Below are positions 14,301-31,800 of a DNA stretch of 64,000 bases, one piece after another. Location of the stretch: contig NC_083598.1 of the NCBI RefSeq assembly GCF_020882245.1, positions 51,063,858 through 51,127,857 on the forward strand, written 5' to 3'. The notes beneath the pieces were generated by a model, which saw only the letters and a program-made list of their open reading frames with translations, had not been told where the DNA came from and did not search any database. The stretch's first letter is position 1; each line of letters opens with the position of its first letter. Both the position numbers and the translations under genes were made by a program. The DNA is from Rhopalosiphum padi. Its lineage: Eukaryota; Arthropoda; Insecta; Hemiptera; Aphididae.

Positions 14301-17300
14301 CATAAAAATAATTTCAAAAATGTATCACATTTTTTTTTTACAAGGATGTTTAAATTTTTTAGAAAGGTTATATATAGGAAAAATTAAATATTGTTATGCC
14401 TTATACTTATTAATTTTCATGAAAAATAATAAATTCTATTATTTTAAAATGTTAAATATATAATATCATACACATAACACATATATTTGTATATATTATA
14501 TAATGTTATAATTCTATTTACAATCTTACTCTGTCATGAGCTTGGTTCATTATCAAAGCCATTGTTGTTTTTATTTTTAATCTCTTCCCATTAGACATGT
14601 ATTAACATGGACTTTTCATATAGTCTCTGGTAATAATATAAATTATTTCAGAAAAATTGATTTTTTCACTTAAATGTATTAAATAAATGTAGTATAATAT
14701 TACGACTTAAATAGTTTTCTAATATTTGTCTCAGAACATAGGCGTGTGCAGAATTTTCACAGAGGATGCCAATATATTTAAAAGTAACTCAATTTTTTAT
14801 CTCTCTTCAAAAAAAACATAAATAAGAATTTTTTTTAAAAAATGTATTACAGAACTACAAAGTTCTCAAAATAATAGTCAATATAAGTAAAAATATAAAA
14901 CTGCATTTTATTACTAATATTAATATGAATTTAATTTATGTAATACTTTATTATAGTTCTAATCTTCTTTCAAAAGTTGTTTATAAATAAAAACGTTTAT
15001 AAACTCTTAACTAAAAAGTAAAAAACAAAAAACAAGCTGACCCACAGGGGATGCCTTGGCTACCCGAAATCTCCCCTGTGCATGCCTATGTCTCAGAATA
15101 ACAACCCACTTTAAAAATATCATTGTCACTTTTTTTATCTAAATTCTAAGTGTTACAAATATTCAACAACTCGCCACTATTCTGTTCAATTTTTTTGAAG
15201 TTATGTTATGTTAGAAAATGCATAGGCTTCTTGTGAATTTAATATATTAATTTATAACTAAATTCTACCATTGATTATAGTCTATTTTTAATCAATGAAT
15301 CTACATAGTTCAAATTTAAAGACATTTAAAAACAGATCTAGAATGGTTTTGAAAAGTACTGTGGAATTAAAATTATTAAACAAGTTTTATATAATATAGT
15401 TATAACTTATAGCCATAGACGTAAACTGGGGGGAAGCGAGAGGGGTCAACTGCTTCACAAAAAAAATTTAAAAGGACAATGTATTTTGTAAATTAATTTG
15501 AAAAATATTATCAAAAAGACATTTTAGATTTGTAAGAATTATTATTTTTTCAAGAAAACTGCAAAATAAAATATATTTTTGAGTTTATAATTTGTTTAAT
15601 GTTAATGAAGTTAGTTTTTGAATTAACCAACTCCTCGTCACTAAATTAAAAAAAAATAACCATAACCTTTACTTTTTCAATATTAACAGCAGCTACTCTT
15701 GTGAAGCTACAATTTAAAAATGTATATAAAATATAAGTTATATTTTTAAGGTCATCTTTTAAAAATTTTCCGGGAGCGCCATAATATCTCGGGCCGGTAC
15801 TGCCTCTTCACATAAAAATTGCCCATGTTAAGCCCATGGTTATAACTATTTTTAATTACATAAGTATTTACTGTAAATTTAATTATAAAATTACTAGATG
15901 TCTATAGGTAATAGGTACCACTTATTACTTCATTGTGTATTATATTTTAAATTTATTTTATAGGATACAAATTTTTGTATGCTAGTATTATTGCCGGATG
16001 AAAATACTACATTTTCACAATTATTGAAAGATTTACAACATAATCCTTTTTCTAAAATATTGAATTCACTTTATCAAAGAAATGTCAATTTGTATTTACC
16101 ACGATTCACAATTAATTACTCGACAAAGCTATCATCTGCACTTAAAAAGGTACCTATGGGTAAAATATATAGATATTATTTATTAAGTTGGAATATTACA
16201 CAGCACCAGCACTCATTTGATATATATTTTATATTCAATATTGTAAGTTTGTAATAATATTTATAATTAATTATGTACTTAGATTGGATTATCATCAATG
16301 TTTAATAGCAATGCAAATCTATCATCAATATTTAATCCAATAAAACAAGTATTTGTGAAGGATGTAACACATAAGGTGACAATGGAAGTCAATGAAAAAG
16401 GCTCTAAAGCTAGCGCAGTTACAGGTATCTATTTAATATAATATATTTAAGTCTTATTTATGTTTATTGTATTAAATACATAGGTATCATAGCAGCGCTC
16501 GAGACATATAGGTATAGCATTTGCATATTCCTTCCTGGAGCTTGAAATAATAGCTAGTAAACTACAAATTAATTTCGTACTAAAATGAGTGCTTTATTTT
16601 CCATATTTCAGAGTTGTTTGCGTGTTTTTGCTATTTTTGACTAAACTGGGCAATTTTTATCAAAATCTGTTTTTATGATAATGATAAGAAAAATATCGTT
16701 TTGGATCTTTGTGTGATTGCAGATATATATTTATATATATATATGGGAGATATATGCCATACGGTTAAATCATTTCTGTGTATTTTTATGTGCAATTGAT
16801 GTCAGAAAAAATTATATTAGTGTTTATTACAAATACCGAAAGCTGATAATATAATGTGTTACTATTTTTAACTGATGCAGTGCCTTACATAGTAATTGCT
16901 AATTCACTTTAATACATGAAAATTATCCATATTACGTGAATAAAACTTGGTCTTCATAATGTTTCCATTTTTCCAACTTATTTTGTGTTTATAATAATGT
17001 TATTATTTTATTAAGTTCAATCAACATTTTAAGACACCTTTTGGAACGACGAGAGAGTTGTGGCCTTACTCAAGTTTTTGAGCTCTGGATAAATTCATAT
17101 CTATTCCTCCAAGACAAAATTCTAAATCCACTGTTTTAATGCTTAAACATAATTTTATCCTGTCCATATATTATCTTTTTTTTATTTTACACCATGTTGC
17201 ACTAGTATTATGTATTTATGTGACATAATATGTAGCTTATCAAACGTTAATTTATGTATTTATTTTGCAGTTGTTTCTGTTATACCTTTGAGTAACATAC

Positions 17301-17425
17301 CACAATCACCACCCGTGTCAGTCATTGTAAATCGGCCTTTTATTTTTTACATTTTTAACCGTGCTACTAAAACTATACTATTCAGTGGCCAAGTACATGA
17401 TGTTAATAGTAATATTTTTACTTAA
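2367..17425 (+). CDS. Double-domain (tandem) secreted serpin, 13 exons
   Basis: Exons: 2367-2521, 2579-2761, 10564-10780, 10854-11068, 11131-11316, 11527-11674, 11750-11950, 12257-12342, 12463-12856, 13940-14154, 15964-16149, 16283-16424, 17271-17425 (stop TAA). All junctions are GT-AG with matching phase. The product is one chain of about 817 residues from the first in-frame ATG at 2396. A hydrophobic stretch (CFFLIVCSVMSVVVL) suggests a signal peptide that may begin in an unseen upstream exon. Domain 1 (exons 1-7) shows NAIYFKGYW, hinge NEQGSTAHAAT and C-terminal FVGQVMNP. Domain 2 (exons 8-13) shows NFVISPASIK, NVLYFKGDW, hinge NEKGSKASAVT and NRPFIFYIF. Exon 7 joins exon 8 in frame (T plus CT gives Ser) through a Pro/Thr-rich linker, and no second signal peptide is visible. 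Serpins normally have one domain of 350-400 residues. Domain identity is very secure; that both halves are one mRNA is inferred from phase and the missing second leader. Confidence 0.85.
3502..4283. mobile_element. 782-bp foldback element with TTAA flanks and long hairpin
   Basis: The ends are inverted copies (AGGAGCACACAACACAAAA at left, its complement at right) flanked on both sides by TTAA (3498-3501 and 4284-4287). Inner arms at about 3638-3884 and 3921-4168 are almost perfect complements, separated by a 36-nt GC-rich loop. The zones between the outer ends and the inner arms have diverged. No coding capacity was seen. TTAA duplication is typical of piggyBac-like elements, but the family is not certain. 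Confidence 0.8.
4563..5408. mobile_element. hAT-type non-autonomous transposon with perfect 8-bp target duplication
   Basis: Terminal inverted repeats begin CAAGGCTGTGAATTTAA and are identical over 21 bp at both ends. The direct repeat GTTATTAT flanks the element at 4555-4562 and 5409-5416. The 846-bp body has no transposase and is rich in ATATGCA-type words. An 8-bp duplication is the hAT signature. Confidence 0.88.
5083..5260. mobile_element. Second hAT-like miniature element nested in the 4563-5408 element
   Basis: The left end CAGTGGCTCCCAAACTTTT and the complement of the right end (CAGCAGTTCCCAAACTGTG) are imperfect inverted repeats of the CAGTG...CCCAAACT type frequent in hAT miniature elements. 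The target duplication is not clear: both flanks contain CCTAAC but out of register. Confidence 0.6.
6372..6774. mobile_element. 403-bp hairpin miniature element
   Basis: The left end TTAAGAGGAC and right end GGCCTCTTAA are inverted. Inside, 6464-6545 pairs with 6597-6690 (for example CTATTATGAAACTTGATGG on the left and its complement on the right). No coding capacity. Flanking TTAA may be a target duplication. Confidence 0.65.
7915..7941. repeat. Poly-C/poly-A homopolymer junction
   Basis: A run of about 16 C is followed directly by about 12 A inside the long serpin intron. It is a low-complexity tract and may mark the edge of a decayed repeat. Confidence 0.6.
8466..9155. repeat. Decayed hAT-like repeat related to the 4563 element
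   Basis: The region has many short words such as TATGCA, TGCATA and AGTGCAT, like the body of the element at 4563-5408. Its edges (TAGGGTTAAG at left, GCAACCCTA at right) could be degraded inverted ends. No exact target duplication was found. Confidence 0.35.
12931..13227. mobile_element. hAT-like miniature element in double-serpin intron
   Basis: The left end (CGGTGTTTTTCAAACTGTGG) and the complement of the right end (TAGTGTTTCTCAACCAGG) are imperfect inverted repeats, each followed by a GGGTCGC word. This is a common hAT end type. The 8-bp duplication cannot be recognised, which suggests an old copy. Confidence 0.6.
14737..15090. mobile_element. hAT-type miniature element with 8-bp duplication TCTCAGAA
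   Basis: The element starts CATAGGCGTGTGCAG and ends with the inverted form GTGCATGCCTATG. TCTCAGAA is repeated exactly at 14729-14736 and 15091-15098. The 354-bp body lies in the intron between the serpin exons 13940-14154 and 15964-16149 and has no transposase. Confidence 0.85.
15408..15839. mobile_element. hAT-like miniature element with 8-bp duplication TTATAACT
   Basis: TTATAACT is repeated exactly at 15400-15407 and 15840-15847. Near the left end is CCATAGACGTAAACTGGG; the complement of the right end is CCATGGGCTTAACATGGG, an imperfect inverted repeat. It lies in the same serpin intron as the 14737 element. Confidence 0.65.
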
Positions 17426-17589
17426 TGATTCAAACCTATTGGATGTGACGCGGACAAATCATTATGATGTATCCCATCTTTACCAAATTAAATCGATAAC
17501 TATCATCAAAAAAAACTGTGACATTTTTATAGTAATTAATTTTAATTTTAGCTTTATTCAAGATATAAAAATATTTTAAATTAATTTGT

Positions 17590-17595
17590 AATAAA
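17590..17595 (+). terminator. Polyadenylation signal of the double serpin
   Basis: AATAAA about 165 nt after the stop codon at 17425, the first of several AATAAA-type words in this stretch. Position fits a normal 3' UTR. Confidence 0.55.
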
Positions 17596-18657
17596 ATAAA
17601 ATTCAAATAAATCATAGTTTTAAAAATAAAAATTATTAATAATGAATGCAGTAATTTATAATTTCATTCCACTTCAAACCGCTTGCTGAACAGCGAATCC
17701 TCGACTCTCGTCTAAAATTCATCGACGGATTCAAAAAACATATTATGAGCAATTATTTTAGTGTCTATATAGGTTAATAATAGGCCAGAATACTTACGTC
17801 TATATTAAACACATAGATAGAAAGGTAGATTTGAACGAATTCTCGATCAATATTTTAAAAATAACTAACTTAGTATGTAGGTATGTTGATGAGTATACAT
17901 GCGTACATGATTATAATATGCGTGTAACTATGTAAGTAGGTATGGGTAACTACTAGCAACCCCACAAAAAACAAACTCATGTAACTCCTTAACAAGTGCC
18001 CTCTTAATCAAATGGTCAATTGTGAACAAATAAACACTCAAAATACCTATAAGGTATATTTCTATATTATATTAATTTTAGATATAATTACGCATGATGA
18101 AAACTACTACCAAAAATAAGTAACTAACTGTAGTTTTTAGTAGTAAAAATTTTACGAGGCATGTGTATATGTAAACTGGATTTGAATCAGTGATGGATCC
18201 AGAGAAGAGATGATTAGGTTATGCACTCTAGACACACTTTGGTGAAGAAAAAGTATAATTCAATAATTTAACAGTTTATAATTAGGTACTTATAAAATAA
18301 AGAAAATTAACAATTTAATAAAAAATATACAAACTAATTATTTATGAATTATAAATTTAAAATGAATAATTGAATTCAATACATTTTTGATTCAAAACGT
18401 TTTTATTTTTAAGAATCATTTACATAACATTATTCAAATGATACACCATGCCGATGATGATTTCACTTGCCTTCCAAATTTTTTTTTTTTTTATTATTAT
18501 TTAATTTTATTCATTTATAAAAATGTATTAAATAGTAAGTGTACCTACAATACCTATACTTAAATACAATTTGTTTTTTTATTTTTTTATAATAATTATA
18601 AAATTATGTATTATTAAATTGTATATAAGCTATGTTAAGTATTTTTTTATTGATTTT

Positions 18658-18960
18658 TAGACAGGGTGATTCAACAAGCATGCTCACTCCTATTGGTCTT
18701 CCATGATGGAGTTGTTCAAAATCTAATTTTTGGAATGTTTAAAAATATTTAAGGATCATTAAAATTCTTGAGATTTTTTGTACTAGGTACTTCAGGGATT
18801 TCGTGCGGTTATTTTTAAAATTAGAACCACAATTTTCTATTGTATATCATTTAGCGGATAGTTTTCTGAAAAATTGGATGTATCAAAACAAAAATTTTAA
18901 ACTACTTGTTCTTGGCTAGTTGCTGGCATACAATTAATTGCTTGAGTGGTTGTTATAAAA
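18658..18960 (+). repeat. Dispersed repeat family R1, copy 1
   Basis: It begins near ACAGGGTGATTCAACAAGC, then GCATGCTCACTCCTATT and TTCAAAATCTAATTTTTGGA. Related sequence occurs at 34495-34760 and around 56300-56513, all in the same orientation. No coding potential; probably a non-autonomous transposon. Confidence 0.65.
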
Positions 18961-20160
18961 GCTTATATAAACAATGCGCTCAAATGCAATTTAAGAGTTC
19001 ATGAGTTCATCAACTAAATAATTTGTGGTTTATCTCAAACTGTTTGATCGTGCGTTAAGATCAAAAAAATTGTTGGGCAGCTATTGCGTAACTGATATTT
19101 GCCTGCCAGTGACTTTCCTTTGAGTCACCTGTTTAACTTTGTGTATTAAGGATAATTATAGTTAATTAAGATAATTAATGGATTTGAATGATATGAGAGC
19201 TATGAACATTTTTATTGATTAATATTAATCTACCAAAATTGTAATGATACTTGTATAATGACTATAATGTATTAATGTATACGATGCACACATCCGAATT
19301 GGTTCCCGATAAACACTTTCGAAAAAGTCAAAATACAATCTAATGATATTTATAATAATAACTGTAAGTTTAACAGTTGTTTCTATTCCGCAAATCCAAA
19401 CATCTTTCAATTCATGGATGTACCTATTAAAAGAAACAAATTGAAACATATGTAAAATTGCGAAGTATAGAGAAACTAAAAAAATTTAAATATAAAAATA
19501 ATGAAATAGATTAAGCCGATTAGGGTTTATATAAAATGTTTGTTATACACTTTTACCTCAATAATACACAATACTTATAAAAAAAAAAAAAAAAAAATGG
19601 ACGAATTAAATAGATATTAGGTATGTTTATTAATTTATTATTATTTATTTTATATTTTTAATTAAAAAAAAAACATTATTATTATTATTTATTACTTATT
19701 AACTACCATGACAAAAAGATCATAATTTTTAACCATCCCTGCATAATATTATGTGGACAGTCCTAAAAGTATGTATAAATTGGGAAGGAAAATTGAAAAT
19801 GTTATGACCCGGGACTCGGGAACCAACTCAGATATACCCTTCGTAACAATCCGGAAACCCTTCGAATACACGTATATCTATACTTTTACATACAAATAAA
19901 AATTAGATGTTATAGTTTCTATACACAAAATTAAAGGAATTTCCTTTCTACTTTATTCAGACATAATTATTTTTTTTTTTAAATTCGTCAAAATCATAAA
20001 AATGTATAGGTATATTATTTTGTAGTTGAAATTTATAAAAAAATGTATTTTAACATTCAATGCTTAAAAAAGTAATACTAGATTCATTATAACTTTATAG
20101 GGTTATTTTTATATTAAGAAAAAAGATAGGCAAGTTCTCGTCAATAGGGAAACTCTTGAT

Positions 20161-20327
20161 TATGGGCGTAACTAGGATTTATAATAATTACAAGGGCTAG
20201 AGTCCTACAAAACCAAAGTTAAAAATGATTTGAAGGCTAATTGAGGCTAAAAGGTAAAATTTTATAGAGGGCTAAATACAAATACAGGGGGCTCAGCCTC
20301 CTCTAGAGCCCCCCAGTTACGCCGTTG
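20161..20327. mobile_element. 167-bp hAT-type miniature element with 8-bp duplication CTCTTGAT
   Basis: CTCTTGAT is repeated exactly at 20153-20160 and 20328-20335. The ends, TATGGGCGTAACTAGG and the complement CAACGGCGTAACTGGG, are imperfect inverted repeats sharing GGCGTAACT. No coding capacity. Confidence 0.85.
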
Positions 20328-20779
20328 CTCTTGATGCTTATCATTCAGACTATGGTTTATTTAATTATTTTTTGTAATTGAAAAATATTTTTTATTCATT
20401 TGTTGTGTAACTGGTGGATTAAATTAATATTTTTAAATTTTAATAAATGTTGATTTTGATTTTTGTTTATTTAATTAATAACGAATAGAAAAAGACTTGT
20501 TTATCAATAATAAATTAACATTAATGTAAACGTAAAGATTATCGTGTTTAAATATGTATTTTATATATGTATGTCTATAATACAAGGAGTAAAATAAATA
20601 ATAAATGAGAAAAAAAAATTAAGAAGAAATGAATTTAATTGCATTGGATTACATTTCGGGGCTTCTCATACGAAGCCTTTCTGTACCTACACCACATCGC
20701 TTATTTGTGTATTGTAGTATAAATTATAATGGTTTATATACACGCAACAAAATATTGTAAGTTGTCACACAAGGCAGCA

Positions 20780-20980
20780 CTGAGCGTTTTGCTCAATTTC
20801 TCCCGAGTTTTCCTATCCCGAGCCGCCAAAACATACAGTTTCCATCGCCGCGCGCTCGTGTGATTTTCGTTGTTCTTCTGATCTTCATCGCTGCAATAAA
20901 ATTATGTCTGGTACGATTTTTCAATCGACGTTTAAGATCAGTACTAAAGTTTCTAATATGGAAAGTTCAATATCAATAAA
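20780..20980 (+). promoter_or_regulatory. Probable promoter and 5' exon of the GAS2-like gene
   Basis: A patch richer in G+C than its surroundings (CGAGTTTTCC, CCATCGCCGCGCGCTCGTG) leads to an ATG at 20904 and ends at an excellent donor, AAA|GTGAGT (20981). The short reading frame (MSGTIFQSTFKISTKVSN...) leaves a 2-nt overhang that does not join in frame to any acceptor tested near 25802-25885 or to 31186. It is therefore more likely a 5' leader with an upstream ORF, or an exon needing an unseen partner, than the N-terminus of the GAS2-like protein. Confidence 0.5.
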
Positions 20981-25889
<4,909 letters not shown>

Positions 25890-28800
25890 ATGGACGCGAA
25901 ACAGAAGGGTATCCTCATAGATCATAGGATCCCTTCTACTGATACGGATCAAGAATATTTGGAACAGTATCAAGGCAAAATAGTAGACAGTCAAAATCGT
26001 CAGCTTTTACCATTACAAGAAGATTTAGCGGACTGGATAAATAAATCTTTAGGTAAGTGAAAATTGTTGACGTTATAGGCGCTGAATATTGTTATAATAT
26101 TATTGTAATTACTAATTAATATGAAAATTAAATTTAGTGTTGAATTTGGTATTATGATTTATGAATAGGTAGGTTCTCTTTAATAATAATTTATCCACAC
26201 ACTATACTACTATAGTATATAATATACTGACTATACTATCCAGCTGTAATCTGACAGTTATATAGAATACGTACTACGTAGGTTTATATATTTTGCTTAT
26301 TGTTTTGTATCATTACTTAACTTTAACTGTGAAACTGTGAAATTATATAATTATTAAAATAGGATAGCTATCGTACATAAAAATGTATCTATGATGTCTT
26401 TTATATTAAAATAGACATCGTATTTTAAAATAAATGGAATATTTTTTGTATAATTATAGGTTAGGTTTAACGAAAATCAAGCTTTTCCAATATATGTGTA
26501 TTATTAAATTAATAAATTACTTATCCCCATACATTCGCAATATTTTTTTAAATTAATAAGTAGATAAGTGAAAATTAAAATTTATTTTTATTTTTAATTA
26601 TTAAGTTAGATCAAAAAATATTATTAGTTATAATAATTTATAGCAAAAATTATAGTTTTACAAAGTTATACTTCAAAAATATAATCTAGATAGAAAAATA
26701 AATTAATGACTGGGATAAGATTAGCGGGTATAATAAGGCCAATATGGGTATCATACTGCAGTCTGCAAGACACTTTGTATTTACTATATGTACAGATATT
26801 AAGTATACAGTTAAGGCTGAACTTTTACATTTGTTTTTATTTTATGGAGCAAGAAAAATAATTTAATTACTCGTACCTTATTATATAATTATTAGTACTT
26901 ATGGTACATTAGGTGCATTAGTTATATAGTCTATATGCAGTATGCACTGACCTACTGCTATATACATTAAAGTACATATTACTATGGGTACATTGCGTAG
27001 TAGTTATATAAATTGATTGAATTGACTGTTATATTATCACAGGTTACAATAATAATAGGCATGAAATTGATAAATATATAAAATCACGAACCATTAACAC
27101 GAATTACAACCAATGTGACAATGTATATATCTCGTATTATTTAATTTAAATCATGTTTAAATGACGTGCACGGCGTGTATTTATGCGTTTCTATAGAATA
27201 TCATGCGGAATTAAATTATAATATTTTGCTTTACTGTTAATTCGATTCGGCGGGAGTCACGCAAAAAGGATTTGTCAGTAAACGGAAAACCTGAAATATT
27301 GTAGGCATTCATGTTATTATCTGCAGGATATAGTGACTAGTGAGGTACAGCCGTTACAGGTACGAACCAATGAATATCATTTTTACACTGTTTCTGAAGC
27401 CATATGTCACGCTATATTGTTGTATTAAGTATCGTTATATCTACAAAATTATTTACTGTCGTCATAATATATATTACAATGTAGTACATAAATATAAATG
27501 GCTTATTTTCGTTGTTTTATTTAGTTTTTACTAGAATCGTTGCTTAACATGGAACAAATTTCATAAAAATATGTATTTATAATTTAACATATATGCTATA
27601 AAATATAAATAGGTTATAGGTAGGTATTATTCGTGTATTCTGGCATACTTTGAATAGAATACACACAATTTTGAAACTTTTTAAAATTCATATTATCCAT
27701 TAAGTATTAATAATCATATTTAGGAACGTTAGATGTAAAAATTATTATTATAAAATGAATCTTTGAGCTTTGGACCAAAGATAAAATATAACGTGTAATT
27801 TAAGTAATTAAAATAAATATGAACGAGCACGCTTTACGAGTAAATAAATAAGTAGGAACGATTTTTTTTGATTTTTCATAAAAAAAATCGTTATGAGAAA
27901 ACATAAATATTATTATATAAATACATAATAATATAGTACCTAGCCATATAAATATTATAGAGTTTATGTTTAATTTAATTTTTGTGAACAATAATATATT
28001 CTTTCATTATGCAGTTTGGTATAGTATAGTTAATAGTTATTATATAACTCTAAATTGTAATTAATAAAATAAATAAACTGTTAATATTTAAATTAAAATT
28101 GCATTACGTTTCTAATTATTTTTTCTGCTTATCTATTAAAATAGGTATACCTATAATTCTTAATTAAATGTCATTTTACACGTTTTACATTATTATTCAT
28201 GTGATTTCGTTTCTATAATGTCAACATGCATATTAGGTATATTTATTTAATTTTGTTCGATCACTGCGGAAACTAATCAAGAGTTCGTGATTTTGGGTTT
28301 ACTGGCCTTAATAATTTGTAGTCACCTTCTGTTTAATCATTCTAAAAAAATCTATCTTGCTATTCCAGTTAAAAGGTCATATGATTTTTTCCTAGAATAT
28401 ATTTTATTGATACCTTCTAATATATGTATACAATATGTTTATAACGTCGTACTGAGTCTAGTATAGGTATTGTAGTGGTAAGGAGAGTTATACGGTATAC
28501 TATATAGATATAACTAGATGGTAGACTTTGAAATGTCACGTATAAAAAAATAATAATAACAAAATAATAACAAAAAAAAAAGAACACAACACAACCATGA
28601 CAAAAGAGGCCTTCATGATTTACCATTCTATCTTTCTCGTATATCTATTATTAGTGGAACAAAATGATGGATGTTTTTTATACTTTTTTTCATAGATTTT
28701 ATAGCGGTTTTTTTTTATATTGCGAAACTAAATTCAATGATTCCACCTACAAATAATAAACGTATAGTTTCATCTAATTTATTTAAAGAGCATCAAAACA

Positions 28801-31800
28801 GTAAAAACATAACATCCAGTCAAGAGGGTGGAATCAATATTATTCTGGTTAACCCAGTCACAGCATCCCTGGAGTGACGTCACCGATCCCACCCATTCAA
28901 GGTCAAATAGAAAATACAAGTGGAAAAATGCCCTCTGTGTATATTATATATGTATACGTATACTATATTTCAATAAAAACCTATATGCGTTCAAATTTGT
29001 TAAAGATCTGTTGAGTTCCTTTATAAGTATTTATCATTTTTTGCATAATATGGATAATTAGAATTTAGAGTTAATATGAAAACATAATATCTTGTCATTC
29101 AGACATAATTACGCACTTTCTAAGAATTGAGCACACCGATATCGCATCCATAAATACATGTATAATAAAGTACTAAGAACAACCCTACTGTAATTAATGT
29201 AATGAACTCTTCAGTACTCACTCTAAAACACAATATAGACAGAAATTCGCCACGACAAGAAATATCTTAATCCATTTTTACTTATAGGAATTAAAATACC
29301 CATTTAATTCATGGCTTTTTTTCAAACCATTGGTAATGATACTAAAACTTAAAAATAAGATAGTATATGATGTATTCATATAAATTACTATTAAAAAAAA
29401 TGTATATCCATTATAATATTAAAAATTTGTTAACTAGATTAATGATTATTAAGTTGATGTAAATTTTGGCTAATGACTTAGTTATCAAAGCCTTTACACT
29501 TAATAATAAGTATTTAAATATAATATGTTCTATAGTGACACTTATCGTGGTAATAATAATAATATTTTATCTGTTAAAATCTAAATAACATTATTGCAAT
29601 TAACTGAATTAACTATTAGGCATAATGCATGCATGCTAAACATAAATACTTAATGAGTAATGATACATATATAATTAACATATGGTACACACAATCATAA
29701 TCATATGATTTACATATATGAAAATGTATCTGTACACATTATAAATATATCAGTTTTTTTTACTTTAAACTATTTTATTTTATTCTAAAGGTATACAGAT
29801 AAGAACATTTTTAAATATATTTAACCTCTTATCTATATTAAAATGTATATCTAATACCTATATATATATTAGAAGTAATAAGACATATAAAGCTGTATAA
29901 TGATTATTGATTAATAATAGGTATAGGTACCTATATTGGTTATATTATAAATCATCTATTATACAACATATTTTTTTATAAAATGTATGAAAGATTTATT
30001 GCATTACTTTTTACTATATTGTAATGCAGTTTTCAAAGTACGTATAATATATATTGGGCTCTATTTATTATTTAAGTATATACTTTAAAATTAAAAAAAA
30101 AATAGAAGAATGAGCTATAACTTATAAGCTTGTTTTTTCTTATAAAAAAAAATAATTATTTAAAAAAATATTTTTATAACTTTTAATGTATAAATGTATA
30201 TTATATCAATTTTTTAATCATATTTTATTAACTTATTATAATGTATAAGCATTTTAAAGTTTACAACAGCATCAGAGTAGTTTGTAAAAGTAGAACAAAA
30301 TTAAGATAAGATAATTTTTAACAACACAATTTAATCATTATATACAGGTATATTTTTATATTATATAATAATATATAGGTAAATAAAATAATGCGATTAA
30401 AAATAGCTTTGGATGATGATAATTTACTGATAAAAAAAATATTGTTCGCATTATTCTGATAAGTTTTAATTATGTAACCATTGACCTTAAATAAAAATGT
30501 CTTCGGTTTAAAATATCTACCTATTTAAATAAATAATACTTAGGTAAGATATTTTACAGTTAAAATTATTTATTAACGGTATAGTTCTACCAATAGTAGT
30601 TATAAATTTGGAATAGCATTACACTGAATAATATTCTTAGTCACCTGGCATCTGGATACGCTTATATTCGATAGTCATTCTCTATTATGCCAGATAAGAT
30701 AGGACAAAAGTATATTTTTTAAGACGTAACGGTGACTAAAATTTTAGGGCTCATCGCTGATATACCTACTAAAGTCATTTAGTCATCATACTGCTGTTCA
30801 TGTTGAATCCAAACTGTATAGGTGATAAAATACTAGTATACTACCTACATATAGTCATGGAAAACGTAATGAATTTTCTTTTTAGTTTAACTATTTTATT
30901 ATTAAAACAAAAAAACCGACGTTTAAAACCACGACTATGTATCTTAAGACCTTCTATTATCAGATGTCATCGCAGAAGTAGATCAAATTTAAATTTTAAC
31001 CACTAATAAAAGTACTTAATAACTTAATATAAAATGTAAATATCACTATATACTTATAATAATTAGGTTTTAAGACTTATAATAGCATGTAATATGTTAA
31101 CATATTATTTAATAAATAAATAAAAAAATTATTTTATAAAATTGTTTGATTTTGCAAAGATTAAAATATTTTTTATTATTTTTAGACATCGATTGGTTGA
31201 ATGCAATCAATCTTTTGGATATGTTGGACAATGGTGTTATACTGTGTCGCTTAGCAAAGACAATCGAGTGCTTAGCACACGAGTCAATACTTACAGGACA
31301 TTATAAAGGCGTACGTTGAATTTTAGATTTATTTAAAACATAAATTAATCGTTTAAAAATACGGTTTTCCTGCCGCGTTTTGACTCAGTGTCATAACAAC
31401 GTGCTATTTCACTGTTTGACGCTGCAGGGAACCCGTATTTTACGAGTATTAAGACTATAGCGTGATCCAATTCGAGTCCGCAAGCATTTTACACAACTGC
31501 GAATAAATTTGAAATTCATCTACCTTAATGTGCGTGCAATAATAAAAATTAATTCAATGTGGTTCTACAGTCATATATAACTATTTTTTTTAACTTTAGC
31601 ACGAGGGCTGGTTGACAGCATTCCTCCAATCTTTACGCTTCTTTGATTTTTGCTTTAATTCATATTATGTTACACACCCCAGATCCTTGACTAATTGGCC
31701 TATGTAATCGTATGGTCTTCCTGGACTATTCTTTCCTTCTATTATTCTACTTAGTAGTTAGTAGGTTGTTATGTCTCAGTGTTTATGTCCAATAAGCTGA

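Larger units (their letters stand above)
12257..17425 (+). other. Serpin domain 2 with Leu-type reactive loop
   Basis: This is the second serpin unit, exons 8-13. The loop reads G-S-K-A-S-A-V-T (P15-P8), and across the phase-1 splice V-V-S-V-I-P-L, placing Leu at P1 and Ser at P1'. Leu suggests chymotrypsin- or elastase-like targets. Lys at P13 is unusual, but P14 is Ser and P12 Ala, so loop insertion looks possible. The C-terminus is short (LFSGQVHD, then a few residues). The unit has no leader of its own, so secretion would depend on domain 1. Confidence 0.75.
17614..20760. other. Intergenic region between double serpin and GAS2-like gene
   Basis: No exon was recognised on either strand. 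It contains one copy of a dispersed repeat (18658-18960), a poly-A tract (about 19579-19598) and a hAT miniature element (20161-20327). The rest is AT-rich sequence with no visible structure. Confidence 0.5.
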
